Assembly: GCA_035651955.1 (NCBI GenBank)
Contig: DASRES010000042.1
Span: 1-64,000, forward strand
DNA length: 64,000 nt
Source of the DNA: Acidimicrobiia bacterium
GTDB taxonomy: Bacteria; Actinomycetota; Acidimicrobiia; IMCC26256; JAMXLJ01
Direction: 5' to 3'
Shown: positions 15,477-22,424 of the stretch, piece by piece
Layout of the letters: each line of letters begins with the position of its first letter
Position numbering within the stretch: the stretch's first letter is position 1
Program-made: the position numbers and the translations under genes
The notes under the pieces: generated by a model
What the model saw: the letters and a program-made list of their open reading frames with translations, nothing else
What the model was told of the DNA's origin: nothing
The model's database searches: none

Positions 15477-16138
15477 GGTCGGTCTCCGTCACCCTCTGCG
15501 CCGCCGATGCCGGCGAGCGCGAACCGCACGAGGTGGGCGACGTCACGCGTGTCGGGGTGGGTGCGCGCGACGAGATGCGCGTGCATCGTCCCCATCGCGA
15601 GCTGGTACACCGCGTCGGCATCCCGCCTGGGGTCGCCACCCGCGTCACGGATCGCGTCGCGCAACGGCGCGACGACGAGATCCGTCGCGTGCTCGGTCTC
15701 GGCGGGGAAGCGGTCGCGCAGGCGCGCCGCGTTGAGCGCGAACGGCCGGGTGCGGGCGGCGGCGTCCGCGTTGCGGGCCTGCTCGAGCACGCCCTCGATC
15801 CAGCGCCGGATGCGGGGGATGCCCGGCCCCACGGCCGACATGCGGTGCTCGAGGTAGTCGACGAGCTGGCGCTGCCCGTCCTCGAGGACGGCGAGGAGGA
15901 GCGCGTGCTTGCTCTCGAAGTGCCGGTAGAACGCCTGGTTCGACAGGCCCGACCACCGGACGATGTCGCCGACGCGAGGGTCGAGGTCGCCGGTGTCGCG
16001 CATCACGGCGAACGCGGCGTCCAGCAGCCGGCGGACCTCGGTCGCGTACACCTCCTGCCGTCGCTCCACGCCCCGGCCCGCGACGCGCCGGGCGACGGGA
16101 TCCCCCACGGGGGGCGCGTCGGGAACAGCGTTCCGCAT
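15473..16138 (-). CDS. TetR-family transcriptional regulator of the oxidoreductase operon
   Basis: 221 residues. The helix-turn-helix lies at about residues 55-80, with DIVRWSGLSNQAFYRHFESK as recognition region; the rest is a ligand-binding helical domain. It is the first gene of a unit with four oxidoreductase subunits and an acyl-CoA dehydrogenase, overlapping the gamma gene by four bases. Two palindromes spaced 21 bp apart cover its -10 box and start codon, which strongly suggests autoregulation, with an acyl-CoA or 2-oxo acid as a plausible inducer (inference). ATG 16138 fits a leaderless start seven bases after a TAGCAT box. Confidence 0.85.
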   Translation of the reverse strand: MRNAVPDAPPVGDPVARRVAGRGVERRQEVYATEVRRLLDAAFAVMRDTGDLDPRVGDIVRWSGLSNQAFYRHFESKHALLLAVLEDGQRQLVDYLEHRMSAVGPGIPRIRRWIEGVLEQARNADAAARTRPFALNAARLRDRFPAETEHATDLVVAPLRDAIRDAGGDPRRDADAVYQLAMGTMHAHLVARTHPDTRDVAHLVRFALAGIGGAEGDGDRP

Positions 16139-16155
16139 ATCGGGAATGCTATTCC
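16122..16155 (-). promoter_or_regulatory. Twin operators over the TetR promoter, with -10 box
   Basis: GGAACAGCGTTCC (16122-16134) and GGAATGCTATTCC (16143-16155) are each perfect 5-3-5 palindromes. Their centres are 21 bp apart, two helical turns. On the minus strand TAGCAT (16151-16146) inside the second site fits a -10 box seven bases before ATG 16138, and the first site covers the start codon region. The layout predicts cooperative binding of two TetR dimers that blocks RNA polymerase. Confidence 0.65.
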
Positions 16156-16202
16156 GCCCGGCGTCGCGAGTCGAGGACGACGGGCGTCGCCGAAGGGTGC
16201 GG

Positions 16203-17663
16203 TCACCCTCGGCTGAGGATGCGCTCGAGGATCAGAGTCCGCTGGACCTGGCCGGTCGCGGGAGTGCGGGGGAGCGCGTCGACGAGCTCGACGCGGCGGG
16301 GGTGCTTGAACGGCGCGAGCCGCCCGTCGCAGTGGCGGCGGAGGGCGTCGACGTCGACCGCTGACGCGCTTGCACCGGGCGCGAGCACGACGACGGCGCA
16401 GACGATCTCGCCCCACCGCGCGTCGGGCACGCCGACGACCGCGATCTCCGCGATCGCGGGATGGTCCGCCAGCGCGACCTCGACCTCGCCGGGCGCGACG
16501 GTCTCGCCACCGGTCCGCAGCACGTCACGCGCGCGCCCGACGATCGAGAGGTAGCCCTCGTCGTCGAGCGCGCCGAGGTCGCCACTGTGGTACCAGCCAT
16601 CGCGCAGCGCCGCCGCGGTCGCGTCGGCGTTGTCGAAGTACCCGTCCATGAGGAGCTCGCTCCGGATGCACACCTCGCCGTCGTCCGCGAGCCGCACGTC
16701 GACGCCGCGCGCCGGCAGGCCGACCGAGCCGGGCTTGCGCAGCACGTCGGCGTGCGGGAGGAGCGTGCCCGGCCCGGCCTCGGTCGAGCCGTAGTAGACG
16801 CGGGTGACCGTCTGCGGGAACGCGTCGCGGATCGCGGCGAGCAGCTCGGGCGGCGTCGCAGACGTCCCGGTGTCCGTCTCCGTCAACGTCGACAGGTCGT
16901 GGCGCGAGAGGTCGGCGTCGAGCACGCGCGACCAGACCGCGGGGATCAGGTACAGCCGTGTCGCGCGCCGTCGTTCGACCGTCGACAGGAGCGCGTCGGC
17001 GTCGGCCGTCGTGACGAGGTGCAACGGCGCCCGCGTCTGCCACGCGTTGAGCGCCATCGACCAGCCGGCCATGTGGAACAGCGGAAACATGCACACCGTC
17101 GCGGCGTCGCGGTCGTCGATGGGTGTCGGATAGCTGCGCAGCGCGCTGGCGCGGTGCGAGATCACGACCCCCTTCGACCGGCCGGTGCTGCCGCTCGTGA
17201 AGAACACGACGTGCGTGTCGCGCTCGTCGAGCGCGGGCTCGTCGACGTCGTCGGCGCTCGCGCCGTCCGCGGCGCGCGCCAGCTCGTCGTGCGTCACGAC
17301 GGGGACGTCCCAACCGTCGACCATCTCGCGGTGCGCAGCGTCGACCACCAGCATGCGCGGCCGGGCGTACGCGACGACCTCGGCCGCCTCCGCCGCACCG
17401 AGGCGCGCGTTCACGGGCGCGAACGCCGCACCGAGCTTGGCGAGGGCGCCGAAGACGGGCATCACGTCGAGCGACGTGTCGCCCCACCACGCGACCCGGT
17501 CCCGGTGCGCGATCCCCATCCCGCGCAGCGCATGGCCCACCCGGTTCGACCGCTCGTCGAGCTCCCCGAACGTGAGCTCGGCGTCGCCGAGCGTCGCCGC
17601 CAACCGCCTCGGGACGACGCGGGCGGCGCGCCGGATCACGTCGCCGATGAGCAGACCGGGCAT
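16203..17663 (-). CDS. AMP-dependent acyl-CoA synthetase-like protein with altered A10 lysine
   Basis: 486 residues of the ANL adenylation family. Motifs: VFFTSGSTGRSKGVVISH (A3, P-loop), YYGSTEAGPG (A5), WYHSGDLG (A7), GRARDVLRTGGETVAPGEVE (A8). The final A10 motif reads PRTPATGQVQR where PxxxTGKxxR is expected. Gln472 (codon 16250-16248, CAG) replaces the lysine that positions ATP and carboxylate in the adenylation half-reaction. The thioesterification half may persist. It precedes the TetR/oxidoreductase unit on the same strand with a 64-base gap and is divergent from a second ligase whose A10 lysine is intact. Confidence 0.8.
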   Translation of the reverse strand: MPGLLIGDVIRRAARVVPRRLAATLGDAELTFGELDERSNRVGHALRGMGIAHRDRVAWWGDTSLDVMPVFGALAKLGAAFAPVNARLGAAEAAEVVAYARPRMLVVDAAHREMVDGWDVPVVTHDELARAADGASADDVDEPALDERDTHVVFFTSGSTGRSKGVVISHRASALRSYPTPIDDRDAATVCMFPLFHMAGWSMALNAWQTRAPLHLVTTADADALLSTVERRRATRLYLIPAVWSRVLDADLSRHDLSTLTETDTGTSATPPELLAAIRDAFPQTVTRVYYGSTEAGPGTLLPHADVLRKPGSVGLPARGVDVRLADDGEVCIRSELLMDGYFDNADATAAALRDGWYHSGDLGALDDEGYLSIVGRARDVLRTGGETVAPGEVEVALADHPAIAEIAVVGVPDARWGEIVCAVVVLAPGASASAVDVDALRRHCDGRLAPFKHPRRVELVDALPRTPATGQVQRTLILERILSRG

Positions 17664-17675
17664 CGCGCGGCATGA

Positions 17676-17691
17676 TGACGGACATGTCAGG
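17676..17691. promoter_or_regulatory. Operator-like TGAC-N6-GTCAGG in divergent ligase promoter
   Basis: TGAC (17676-17679), six bases, then GTCAGG (17686-17691) repeats the half-site and spacing of the element at 5823-5840. It sits on the start codon of the plus-strand ligase and 13 bases from the start of the minus-strand ligase. CATGAT (17671-17676) and its complement could serve as overlapping -10 boxes for the two divergent leaderless transcripts. Confidence 0.4.
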
Positions 17692-19213
17692 TTCGGGCAA
17701 CCGGTCCGGTGTCCGTGCGTGGGCGCGTGAGACGCCGGACAAGGTCGCGCTCACGCAGGCCGAGACCGGCGAGACGCGTACGTACGCGCAGCTCGACGAC
17801 CGGTCCCGGCGCTGCGCCCACGCGCTCCACCGCCTCGGCGTGCGGCGCGGGGACCGGGTGTCGATCCTGCTCCCGAACTCGATCGAGTTCTTCGAAGCGC
17901 TGCACGGGTGCGGCCGCCTCGGCGCCGTCGTCGTGCCGGTCAACATCCACTTCAAGGCGGACGAGGCCGGCTGGCTCGTCAGCGACTCGAGCTCCACCGC
18001 GGTCGTCGTCGCCGACGAGCTGCAGGGTGCGCTCGACGGCGTGCCGCAGGTCCCACGGCTCGTGGTGGGCGAACACGGCGACTACGAGGCCGCGCTGGCC
18101 GCGGGGCCCGAGGGCGAGGTCGACGACGACGCGACCATCGGTGACGCGTGGCCGACGACGATGGCGTACACGTCCGGCACGACGGGGCGACCGAAGGGCG
18201 TCGCGATCGGCGAAGGCGACTTCCGGCGACGGGCGGACGGCGTTGCCGCGTCCGGTACGGGCTGGGGACTGACACCCGACGACGTGCACCTGCTCGTCGG
18301 CCCGTCGTACCACTCCGGTCCGTTGTTCTGGGCGCAGATGCACCTCGCGTTCGGCGGGTCGGTCGTGATCATGCGCAAGTGGGACGCGCCGCGTGCCCTG
18401 GAGCTGATCGAGCGGTACGGGATCACCAACGTGCACATGGTCCCGGCGAACTTCACGCGGATCCTCGAGCTCCCCGAGGACGTGCGGGCGCGCGCCGACC
18501 TTTCGTCGCTGAAGGTCGTCGTGCACGCGGCCGCGCCGTGCCCCGTCCCGCTGAAGCGCGCGTTCATGGACTTCGTCGGCGCGGACAAGGTGTGGGAGTA
18601 CTACGGGGCATCCGAGGGCGGCGGCACCGTCATCAGCCCGCAGGAGTGGCTCGCGCACCCGGGCAGCGTGGGCCGGCCGTTCCCGGGCAACGAGTTCGTC
18701 ATCCTCGACGACGACGGCAACGCGCTCCCGCCGGGTGAGGTCGGCACGGTGTACGCGAAGCCCGCCGCGTCGAGCTTCCGCTACCACAACGACGACGAGA
18801 AGACGGCGTCCGCGCACCGGGGTGGGTTCTTCACGGTCGGCGACGCGGGCTACCTCGACGCGGACGGCTACCTGTACCTCACCGACCGCAAGAGCGACAT
18901 GGTCATCTCGGGTGGCGTCAACATCTACCCGCGCGAGGTCGAGGACGTGCTGTTGCGCAACCCGGACGTCGTCGACTGCGCGGTGCTCGGCGTGCCGGAC
19001 GACCGCTGGGGCGAGGTGCTGCTCGCGGTCGTGCAGAAGCGTGACGGCGCGGCGCTCGACGAGGACGCCGTCGTCGCGTGGGTGCGCGAGAAGCTCGCCG
19101 ACTACAAGCGGCCGCGCATCGTCGAGTTCGTCGACGAGGTGCCACGCGACCCGAACGGCAAGGTCCGCAAGCCGAAGCTGCGCGAGGCATGGCTCGCGCG
19201 ACAGACCTCATGA
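17684..19213 (+). CDS. AMP-dependent acyl-CoA synthetase/ligase
   Basis: 509 residues from ATG 17684; ATGs at 17672 and 17675 would add a few residues but lie over the presumed -10 region. All ANL motifs are intact: MAYTSGTTGRPKGVAIGEG (A3), WEYYGASEGGG (A5), FTVGDAGYLD (A7), DRKSDMVISGGVNIYPREVE (A8), and PRDPNGKVRK with the catalytic Lys (A10). It activates a carboxylic acid to its CoA thioester with ATP, in the cytoplasm; the pocket does not reveal chain length. It shares a promoter region with the divergent lysine-less ligase and is followed by an 11-bp inverted repeat. Confidence 0.85.
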   Translation: MSGSGNRSGVRAWARETPDKVALTQAETGETRTYAQLDDRSRRCAHALHRLGVRRGDRVSILLPNSIEFFEALHGCGRLGAVVVPVNIHFKADEAGWLVSDSSSTAVVVADELQGALDGVPQVPRLVVGEHGDYEAALAAGPEGEVDDDATIGDAWPTTMAYTSGTTGRPKGVAIGEGDFRRRADGVAASGTGWGLTPDDVHLLVGPSYHSGPLFWAQMHLAFGGSVVIMRKWDAPRALELIERYGITNVHMVPANFTRILELPEDVRARADLSSLKVVVHAAAPCPVPLKRAFMDFVGADKVWEYYGASEGGGTVISPQEWLAHPGSVGRPFPGNEFVILDDDGNALPPGEVGTVYAKPAASSFRYHNDDEKTASAHRGGFFTVGDAGYLDADGYLYLTDRKSDMVISGGVNIYPREVEDVLLRNPDVVDCAVLGVPDDRWGEVLLAVVQKRDGAALDEDAVVAWVREKLADYKRPRIVEFVDEVPRDPNGKVRKPKLREAWLARQTS

Positions 19214-19219
19214 TCGACC

Positions 19220-19265
19220 CGTTGGTACACGACTCGCGGTCATAGCAACGACTTGTGTACCAACG
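19220..19265. promoter_or_regulatory. 11-bp inverted repeat upstream of the IlvC-like gene
   Basis: CGTTGGTACAC (19220-19230) and GTGTACCAACG (19255-19265) are exact complements with 24 bases between them. The pair fills the 70-base gap between the ligase and the IlvC-like gene and ends next to its GGGGAGGAG ribosome site. It may be a two-half-site operator, a terminator stem for the ligase, or an RNA switch; no T-run is present. Confidence 0.5.
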
Positions 19266-19283
19266 CGGAAGGGGAGGAGCGAC

Positions 19284-20261
19284 GTGACGACGATCTACCA
19301 CGAGGACGACGGCGACCTGGGCGCGATCGCGGGGTCGCGTGTCGCGGTCGTCGGGTACGGCAACCAGGGACGGTCGTGGGCGCTCAACCTCCGCGACTCG
19401 GGGCTCGACGTGCAGGTGTGCGTGCGGGCCGACGAGACGCGCGAGCAAGCCGCGCGCGAGGGCTTCGAGCCCGGCGAGCTTGCCGACGCGTCCCGTGCCG
19501 ACGTCATCTGCGTGCTGGTGCCCGACGACGTGATCCCGTCGCTGCCGCTCGCGCCACGCGACGACGCCCTGGTCGTCGTGGCGAGCGGGTACACGCCGGC
19601 GTTCGGGCGACTCGATCCCGCGTGCGACGTCGGGATGGTCGCGCCGCGCATGCTCGGCCCCGAGGTGCGCCGCTGCTACGAGGAGGGCGTGGGGTTCATC
19701 ACCGCGGTCGGCGTGCACCGCGACACGACCGGTCGCGCGCTCACGCGCACGCTCGCGGTCGCGAAGGCGATCGGCGGGCTCCGGCAGGGTGCGATCGAGA
19801 TGACGCCGAAGCAGGAGGCGCTGCTCGACCTGGCGGTCGAGCAGGCGCTGTCGCCCGCGCTCACGCACGTCAACAACGCGTTCGTCGAGGTGATGCTCGA
19901 GCACGGCATCCCAATCGAAGCCGTCGTCACCGAGCTCGTCCTGTCCGGCGAGGTCGAGCGCACCTACCGGTTGCTGCGCGAAGAGGGCTACGCGCGCCAG
20001 TCCGAGTACCACTCGCCCACGAGTCAGTACGGGCAGCTCACGCGGCGCGGCCGCTACGACGGCGTCGACATCCTGACGACGATGCGTTCGCTCGTCGAGG
20101 ACATCGACACCGGCCGCTTCGCCGACGAGTGGGACGCCGAGCGCGACGCCGGGTACCCGGTCCTGCGTGAGCTCAAGGCGCGCTTCGCCGGTCCCGAGGT
20201 GCGCGCCTACGAGGACGAGCTGCGACGCCGGCTGGGGCCGACCGCGACGGCCAATCGGTAG
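19284..20261 (+). CDS. Ketol-acid reductoisomerase-like protein (IlvC homolog outside an ilv operon)
   Basis: 325 residues, near the class I reductoisomerase length, starting at GTG 19284 behind GGGGAGGAGC. The Rossmann loop VVGYGNQGRSWALNLRDSG matches the IlvC signature. DLAVEQ preserves the acid pair seen as DLFGEQ in IlvC. In MVAPRMLGPEV the usual APKGPG lysine is replaced by Arg, and the C-terminal SEYHSPTSQYG replaces the usual Ser-containing motif. It is therefore a divergent homolog that probably reduces or isomerises another oxo acid. No ilvB, ilvN or leu gene is near. It follows an acyl-CoA ligase and may belong to the same catabolic set. Confidence 0.75.
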   Translation: MTTIYHEDDGDLGAIAGSRVAVVGYGNQGRSWALNLRDSGLDVQVCVRADETREQAAREGFEPGELADASRADVICVLVPDDVIPSLPLAPRDDALVVVASGYTPAFGRLDPACDVGMVAPRMLGPEVRRCYEEGVGFITAVGVHRDTTGRALTRTLAVAKAIGGLRQGAIEMTPKQEALLDLAVEQALSPALTHVNNAFVEVMLEHGIPIEAVVTELVLSGEVERTYRLLREEGYARQSEYHSPTSQYGQLTRRGRYDGVDILTTMRSLVEDIDTGRFADEWDAERDAGYPVLRELKARFAGPEVRAYEDELRRRLGPTATANR

Positions 20262-20264
20262 CGT

Positions 20265-20294
20265 TTGCTAGTTGACAACCTTTGTTGATAGCGT
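20265..20294 (+). promoter_or_regulatory. Putative promoter of the Fur-type regulator
   Basis: TTGCTA (20265-20270), an 18-base spacer and TAGCGT (20289-20294) precede GTG 20302 by seven bases. The spacer holds TTGACAAC and GTTGATAG, an imperfect inverted repeat of the kind bound by Fur/PerR proteins, so autoregulation is plausible. Confidence 0.4.
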
Positions 20295-20301
20295 GGTCGG
20301 C

Positions 20302-20793
20302 GTGAGGAGCGAGACGGAGCTCACGGCGCGGTTCCGGGAGGACGGCCTGCGGGTCACGCCGCAGCGCCAGTGCCTCTTCCGGCTGCTCGCCGACAACGAC
20401 CGCCATCCGACCGTCGACGCGCTCTACGAGGCGGCGCGGGCGGAGATGCCGACGATCTCGCTCAAGACCGTGTACCAGACCGTCAACGACCTCGCGGCGA
20501 TGGGCGAGGTGACGCTGCTCGACGTCGGCACCGGCAGCTTGCGCGTCGACCCCAACGTCGAGACCGCGCACCATCACGTCGTGTGCTCCCGGTGCGGCAT
20601 GGTGCGGGACATCCCGGCCGACGCTCCGGTGCCCGCGCTGCCCGCCCGCTACCGTCGCCGCTTCTCCGTCGAGTCGGTCGAGGTCGTCTACCGCGGCCTG
20701 TGCGGGGAGTGCGCGTCGACGACCGATCATCCGAGGCGTCGAAACGATGATCCAACCGAGCGTCCCAACGAGCGTCCCAACGAGAAGGAGTGA
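20302..20793 (+). CDS. Fur/PerR-family metal-dependent regulator
   Basis: 163 residues from GTG 20302. The N-terminal winged helix includes RVTPQRQCLFRLL and TISLKTVYQTVNDL; the dimer domain has AHHHVVCSRCG and GLCGECAS, two CxxC pairs that bind structural zinc. HHH upstream of the first pair is part of the regulatory metal site. The next gene, two bases on, is rubrerythrin, which points to a PerR-type peroxide sensor (inference from context). The C-terminus is odd: PTERPNERPNEKE, encoded by a 12-base tandem repeat directly before the rubrerythrin ribosome site. Confidence 0.85.
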   Translation: MRSETELTARFREDGLRVTPQRQCLFRLLADNDRHPTVDALYEAARAEMPTISLKTVYQTVNDLAAMGEVTLLDVGTGSLRVDPNVETAHHHVVCSRCGMVRDIPADAPVPALPARYRRRFSVESVEVVYRGLCGECASTTDHPRRRNDDPTERPNERPNEKE

Positions 20794-20794
20794 C

Positions 20795-21217
20795 ATGGCC
20801 AAGCTGAGTGGCAGCAAGACCCACGACAACCTGAAGACCGCGTTCGCGGGCGAGAGCCAGGCGAACCGCCGGTACCTGTACTTCGCGCAGAAGGCCGACG
20901 TCGAGGGCTACCCGGATATCGCTGCGCTGTTCCGGTCGGTCGCCGAGGGTGAGACGGGCCACGCGTTCGGCCACTTCGACTTCCTCGCCGAGGTCGGTGA
21001 CCCGGTCACCGGCGTGAAGGTCGGCGCCACGAGCGACAACCTCAAGTCGGCGATCGAGGGCGAGACGTACGAGTACACCGAGATGTACCCGGGCTTCGCG
21101 AAGACGGCTCGTGACGAGGGCTTCGACGAGGTCGCCGAGTGGTTGGAGACGCTCGCGCGCGCCGAGAAGAGCCACGCGGGCCGCTTCACGCAGGGTCTCG
21201 AGCAGGTCGGCAAGTAA
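20795..21217 (+). CDS. Rubrerythrin-type diiron protein
   Basis: 140 residues, only the ferritin-like four-helix domain; the C-terminal rubredoxin domain of classical rubrerythrin is absent. Iron ligands are visible in [19 protein letters not shown] (ExxH), [10 protein letters not shown] and [10 protein letters not shown] (ExxH). The family reduces hydrogen peroxide with electrons from a redox partner. AGAAGGAG precedes ATG 20795. It is the second gene after the Fur-type regulator and is followed by a 12-bp GC hairpin, so regulator and enzyme probably end there as one transcript. Confidence 0.9.
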   Translation: MAKLSGSKTHDNLKTAFAGESQANRRYLYFAQKADVEGYPDIAALFRSVAEGETGHAFGHFDFLAEVGDPVTGVKVGATSDNLKSAIEGETYEYTEMYPGFAKTARDEGFDEVAEWLETLARAEKSHAGRFTQGLEQVGK

Positions 21218-21246
21218 CGACGGGCTCGGTCGCACGCGATCCACGC

Positions 21247-21277
21247 CGACGGCCCCGGTCTCGCGCCGGGGCCGTCG
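21247..21277 (+). terminator. Terminator-like hairpin after rubrerythrin
   Basis: CGACGGCCCCGG pairs perfectly with CCGGGGCCGTCG around a seven-base loop. It begins 29 bases after the rubrerythrin stop. There is no T-run, as is common for actinobacterial terminators. Confidence 0.65.
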
Positions 21278-21308
21278 TGTGTCACGACACGAGCGCGGGA
21301 GGCACGTG

Positions 21309-21893
21309 ATGCGGAAGCTCACGATCGACGACATCAAGGACCAGCGCGCGTACGAACGTGAGCGGCCCGAGTTCCGCGCGCGCATCATCGCCATGAAGAA
21401 GCGCCGCCGCATCCACCTGGGCGATCTGATGACGATCACGTTCGAGAACACCGACACGATGCGCTTCCAGGTGCAGGAGATGGCGCGCGTCGAGCGGATG
21501 ATCACCGACGAGCAGATCGAGCACGAGGTCGCGACGTACAACGAGCTCGTTCCCGATCCGGGCGAGCTGTCCGCGACGCTGTTCATCGAGATCGACGACA
21601 AGGAACGGCTGTACGAGTGGTTGCCGAAGCTCGTCGGCATCCAGCGCGCCGTGTCGATCTGGTTGCACGACGGGTCCGTCGTACCGGCCGAGCCGCTCGA
21701 CGAGGACCGCCTGACGCGTGAGGAGACGACCACGACCGTCCATTACCTGAAGTTCCGCTTCGCGCCCGAGCAAGCCGCGGCGCTGAAGGAGCGGGGCGCG
21801 CGGATCGTCGTCGACCACCCGCACTACGACGCCGTCGTCGAGCTGACCGACGAGCAGCGCGCCGAGCTCGCCGGCGATCTCGACGCCGACTGA
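21309..21893 (+). CDS. DUF3501 family protein
   Basis: 194 residues from ATG 21309 (GTG 21306 is adjacent). It begins [20 protein letters not shown] and contains [18 protein letters not shown] and [18 protein letters not shown], the conserved features of DUF3501. It has no membrane segment and no Cys cluster. Family members are commonly encoded beside rubrerythrin and FeS-binding proteins, which fits the position here directly behind the Fur/rubrerythrin pair. The biochemical role is unknown; a place in iron or peroxide handling is inference from context. Confidence 0.8.
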   Translation: MRKLTIDDIKDQRAYERERPEFRARIIAMKKRRRIHLGDLMTITFENTDTMRFQVQEMARVERMITDEQIEHEVATYNELVPDPGELSATLFIEIDDKERLYEWLPKLVGIQRAVSIWLHDGSVVPAEPLDEDRLTREETTTTVHYLKFRFAPEQAAALKERGARIVVDHPHYDAVVELTDEQRAELAGDLDAD

Positions 21894-21905
21894 CGGATTG
21901 CGCGC

Positions 21906-22340
21906 GTGCACGTCCACATCCAGCGTCTCGATCCGTCGCTCCCGCTGCCGCTCCAGCACCACGACGGCGACGCGGGCTACGACCTCCACGCGCGCGACGG
22001 CGTCGTGCTCGGCGCGCGCGGCGGCCGCGCGCTCGTCCCGACGGGCGTCGCCGTCGAGATCCCGCTCGGCTACGCGGGGTTCGTCGTGCCGCGCTCGGGT
22101 CTCGCGCTGAGGCACGGCGTCACGTGTCTCAACACGCCCGGTTTGATCGACGCGCCGTATCGCGGCGAGCTCAAGGTGCTCCTCGTGAACACGGATCCGG
22201 AGGACGCGTACGAGATCCACCGCGGTGACCGGATCGCGCAGCTCGTCGTCCAGCGCGTCGAGCTCGTGGAGTGGGTCGAGGTGGCGCAGCTCGGCGACAG
22301 CGACCGCGACGTCTTCGGCTTCGGGTCGACGGGCCGCTAG
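21906..22340 (+). CDS. dut: dUTP diphosphatase (trimeric dUTPase family)
   Basis: 144 residues from GTG 21906. The five dUTPase motifs are present in order: DAGYDLHA (1), [10 protein letters not shown] (2), [13 protein letters not shown] (3, with catalytic Asp and Tyr), [10 protein letters not shown] (4) and FGFGSTGR (5, the arginine-finger tail, one residue different from GGFGSTG). It hydrolyses dUTP to dUMP and pyrophosphate, limiting uracil in DNA. It follows DUF3501 by 12 bases and may be co-transcribed. Confidence 0.85.
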   Translation: MHVHIQRLDPSLPLPLQHHDGDAGYDLHARDGVVLGARGGRALVPTGVAVEIPLGYAGFVVPRSGLALRHGVTCLNTPGLIDAPYRGELKVLLVNTDPEDAYEIHRGDRIAQLVVQRVELVEWVEVAQLGDSDRDVFGFGSTGR

Positions 22341-22351
22341 CGCGGGCGTCG

Positions 22352-22394
22352 CCACAATTGTGGTTCGGCGCTGCACAGGCGCGCCGAACCACAA
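22352..22394. promoter_or_regulatory. Overlapping palindrome and 14-bp hairpin
   Basis: CCACAATTGTGG (22352-22363) is a perfect palindrome. Its right half also starts TTGTGGTTCGGCGC (22358-22371), which pairs perfectly with GCGCCGAACCACAA (22381-22394) over 14 bp with a nine-base loop. The two structures are mutually exclusive. They lie between dut and a luciferase-like gene and could be a terminator, an operator pair or a switch. Confidence 0.5.
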
Positions 22395-22409
22395 AAGTGA
22401 CGCGTCGCC

Positions 22410-22415
22410 TAGCCT
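22410..22415 (+). promoter_or_regulatory. Putative -10 box (TAGCCT)
   Basis: TAGCCT ends nine bases before ATG 22425, with no ribosome site between, so the transcript is probably leaderless. Confidence 0.4.
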
Positions 22416-22424
22416 GCGCGGCCC

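Noticed and set aside
20272-20301. TTG start at 20272 for the Fur-type regulator
   Set aside because: The added ten residues overlap the presumed promoter and are not part of the Fur fold; GTG 20302 follows a -10 box at the usual distance.
20756-20790. 12-base tandem repeat as a regulatory iteron
   Set aside because: It is inside the last codons of the Fur-type gene and explains the PNERPNE repeat; two copies only.
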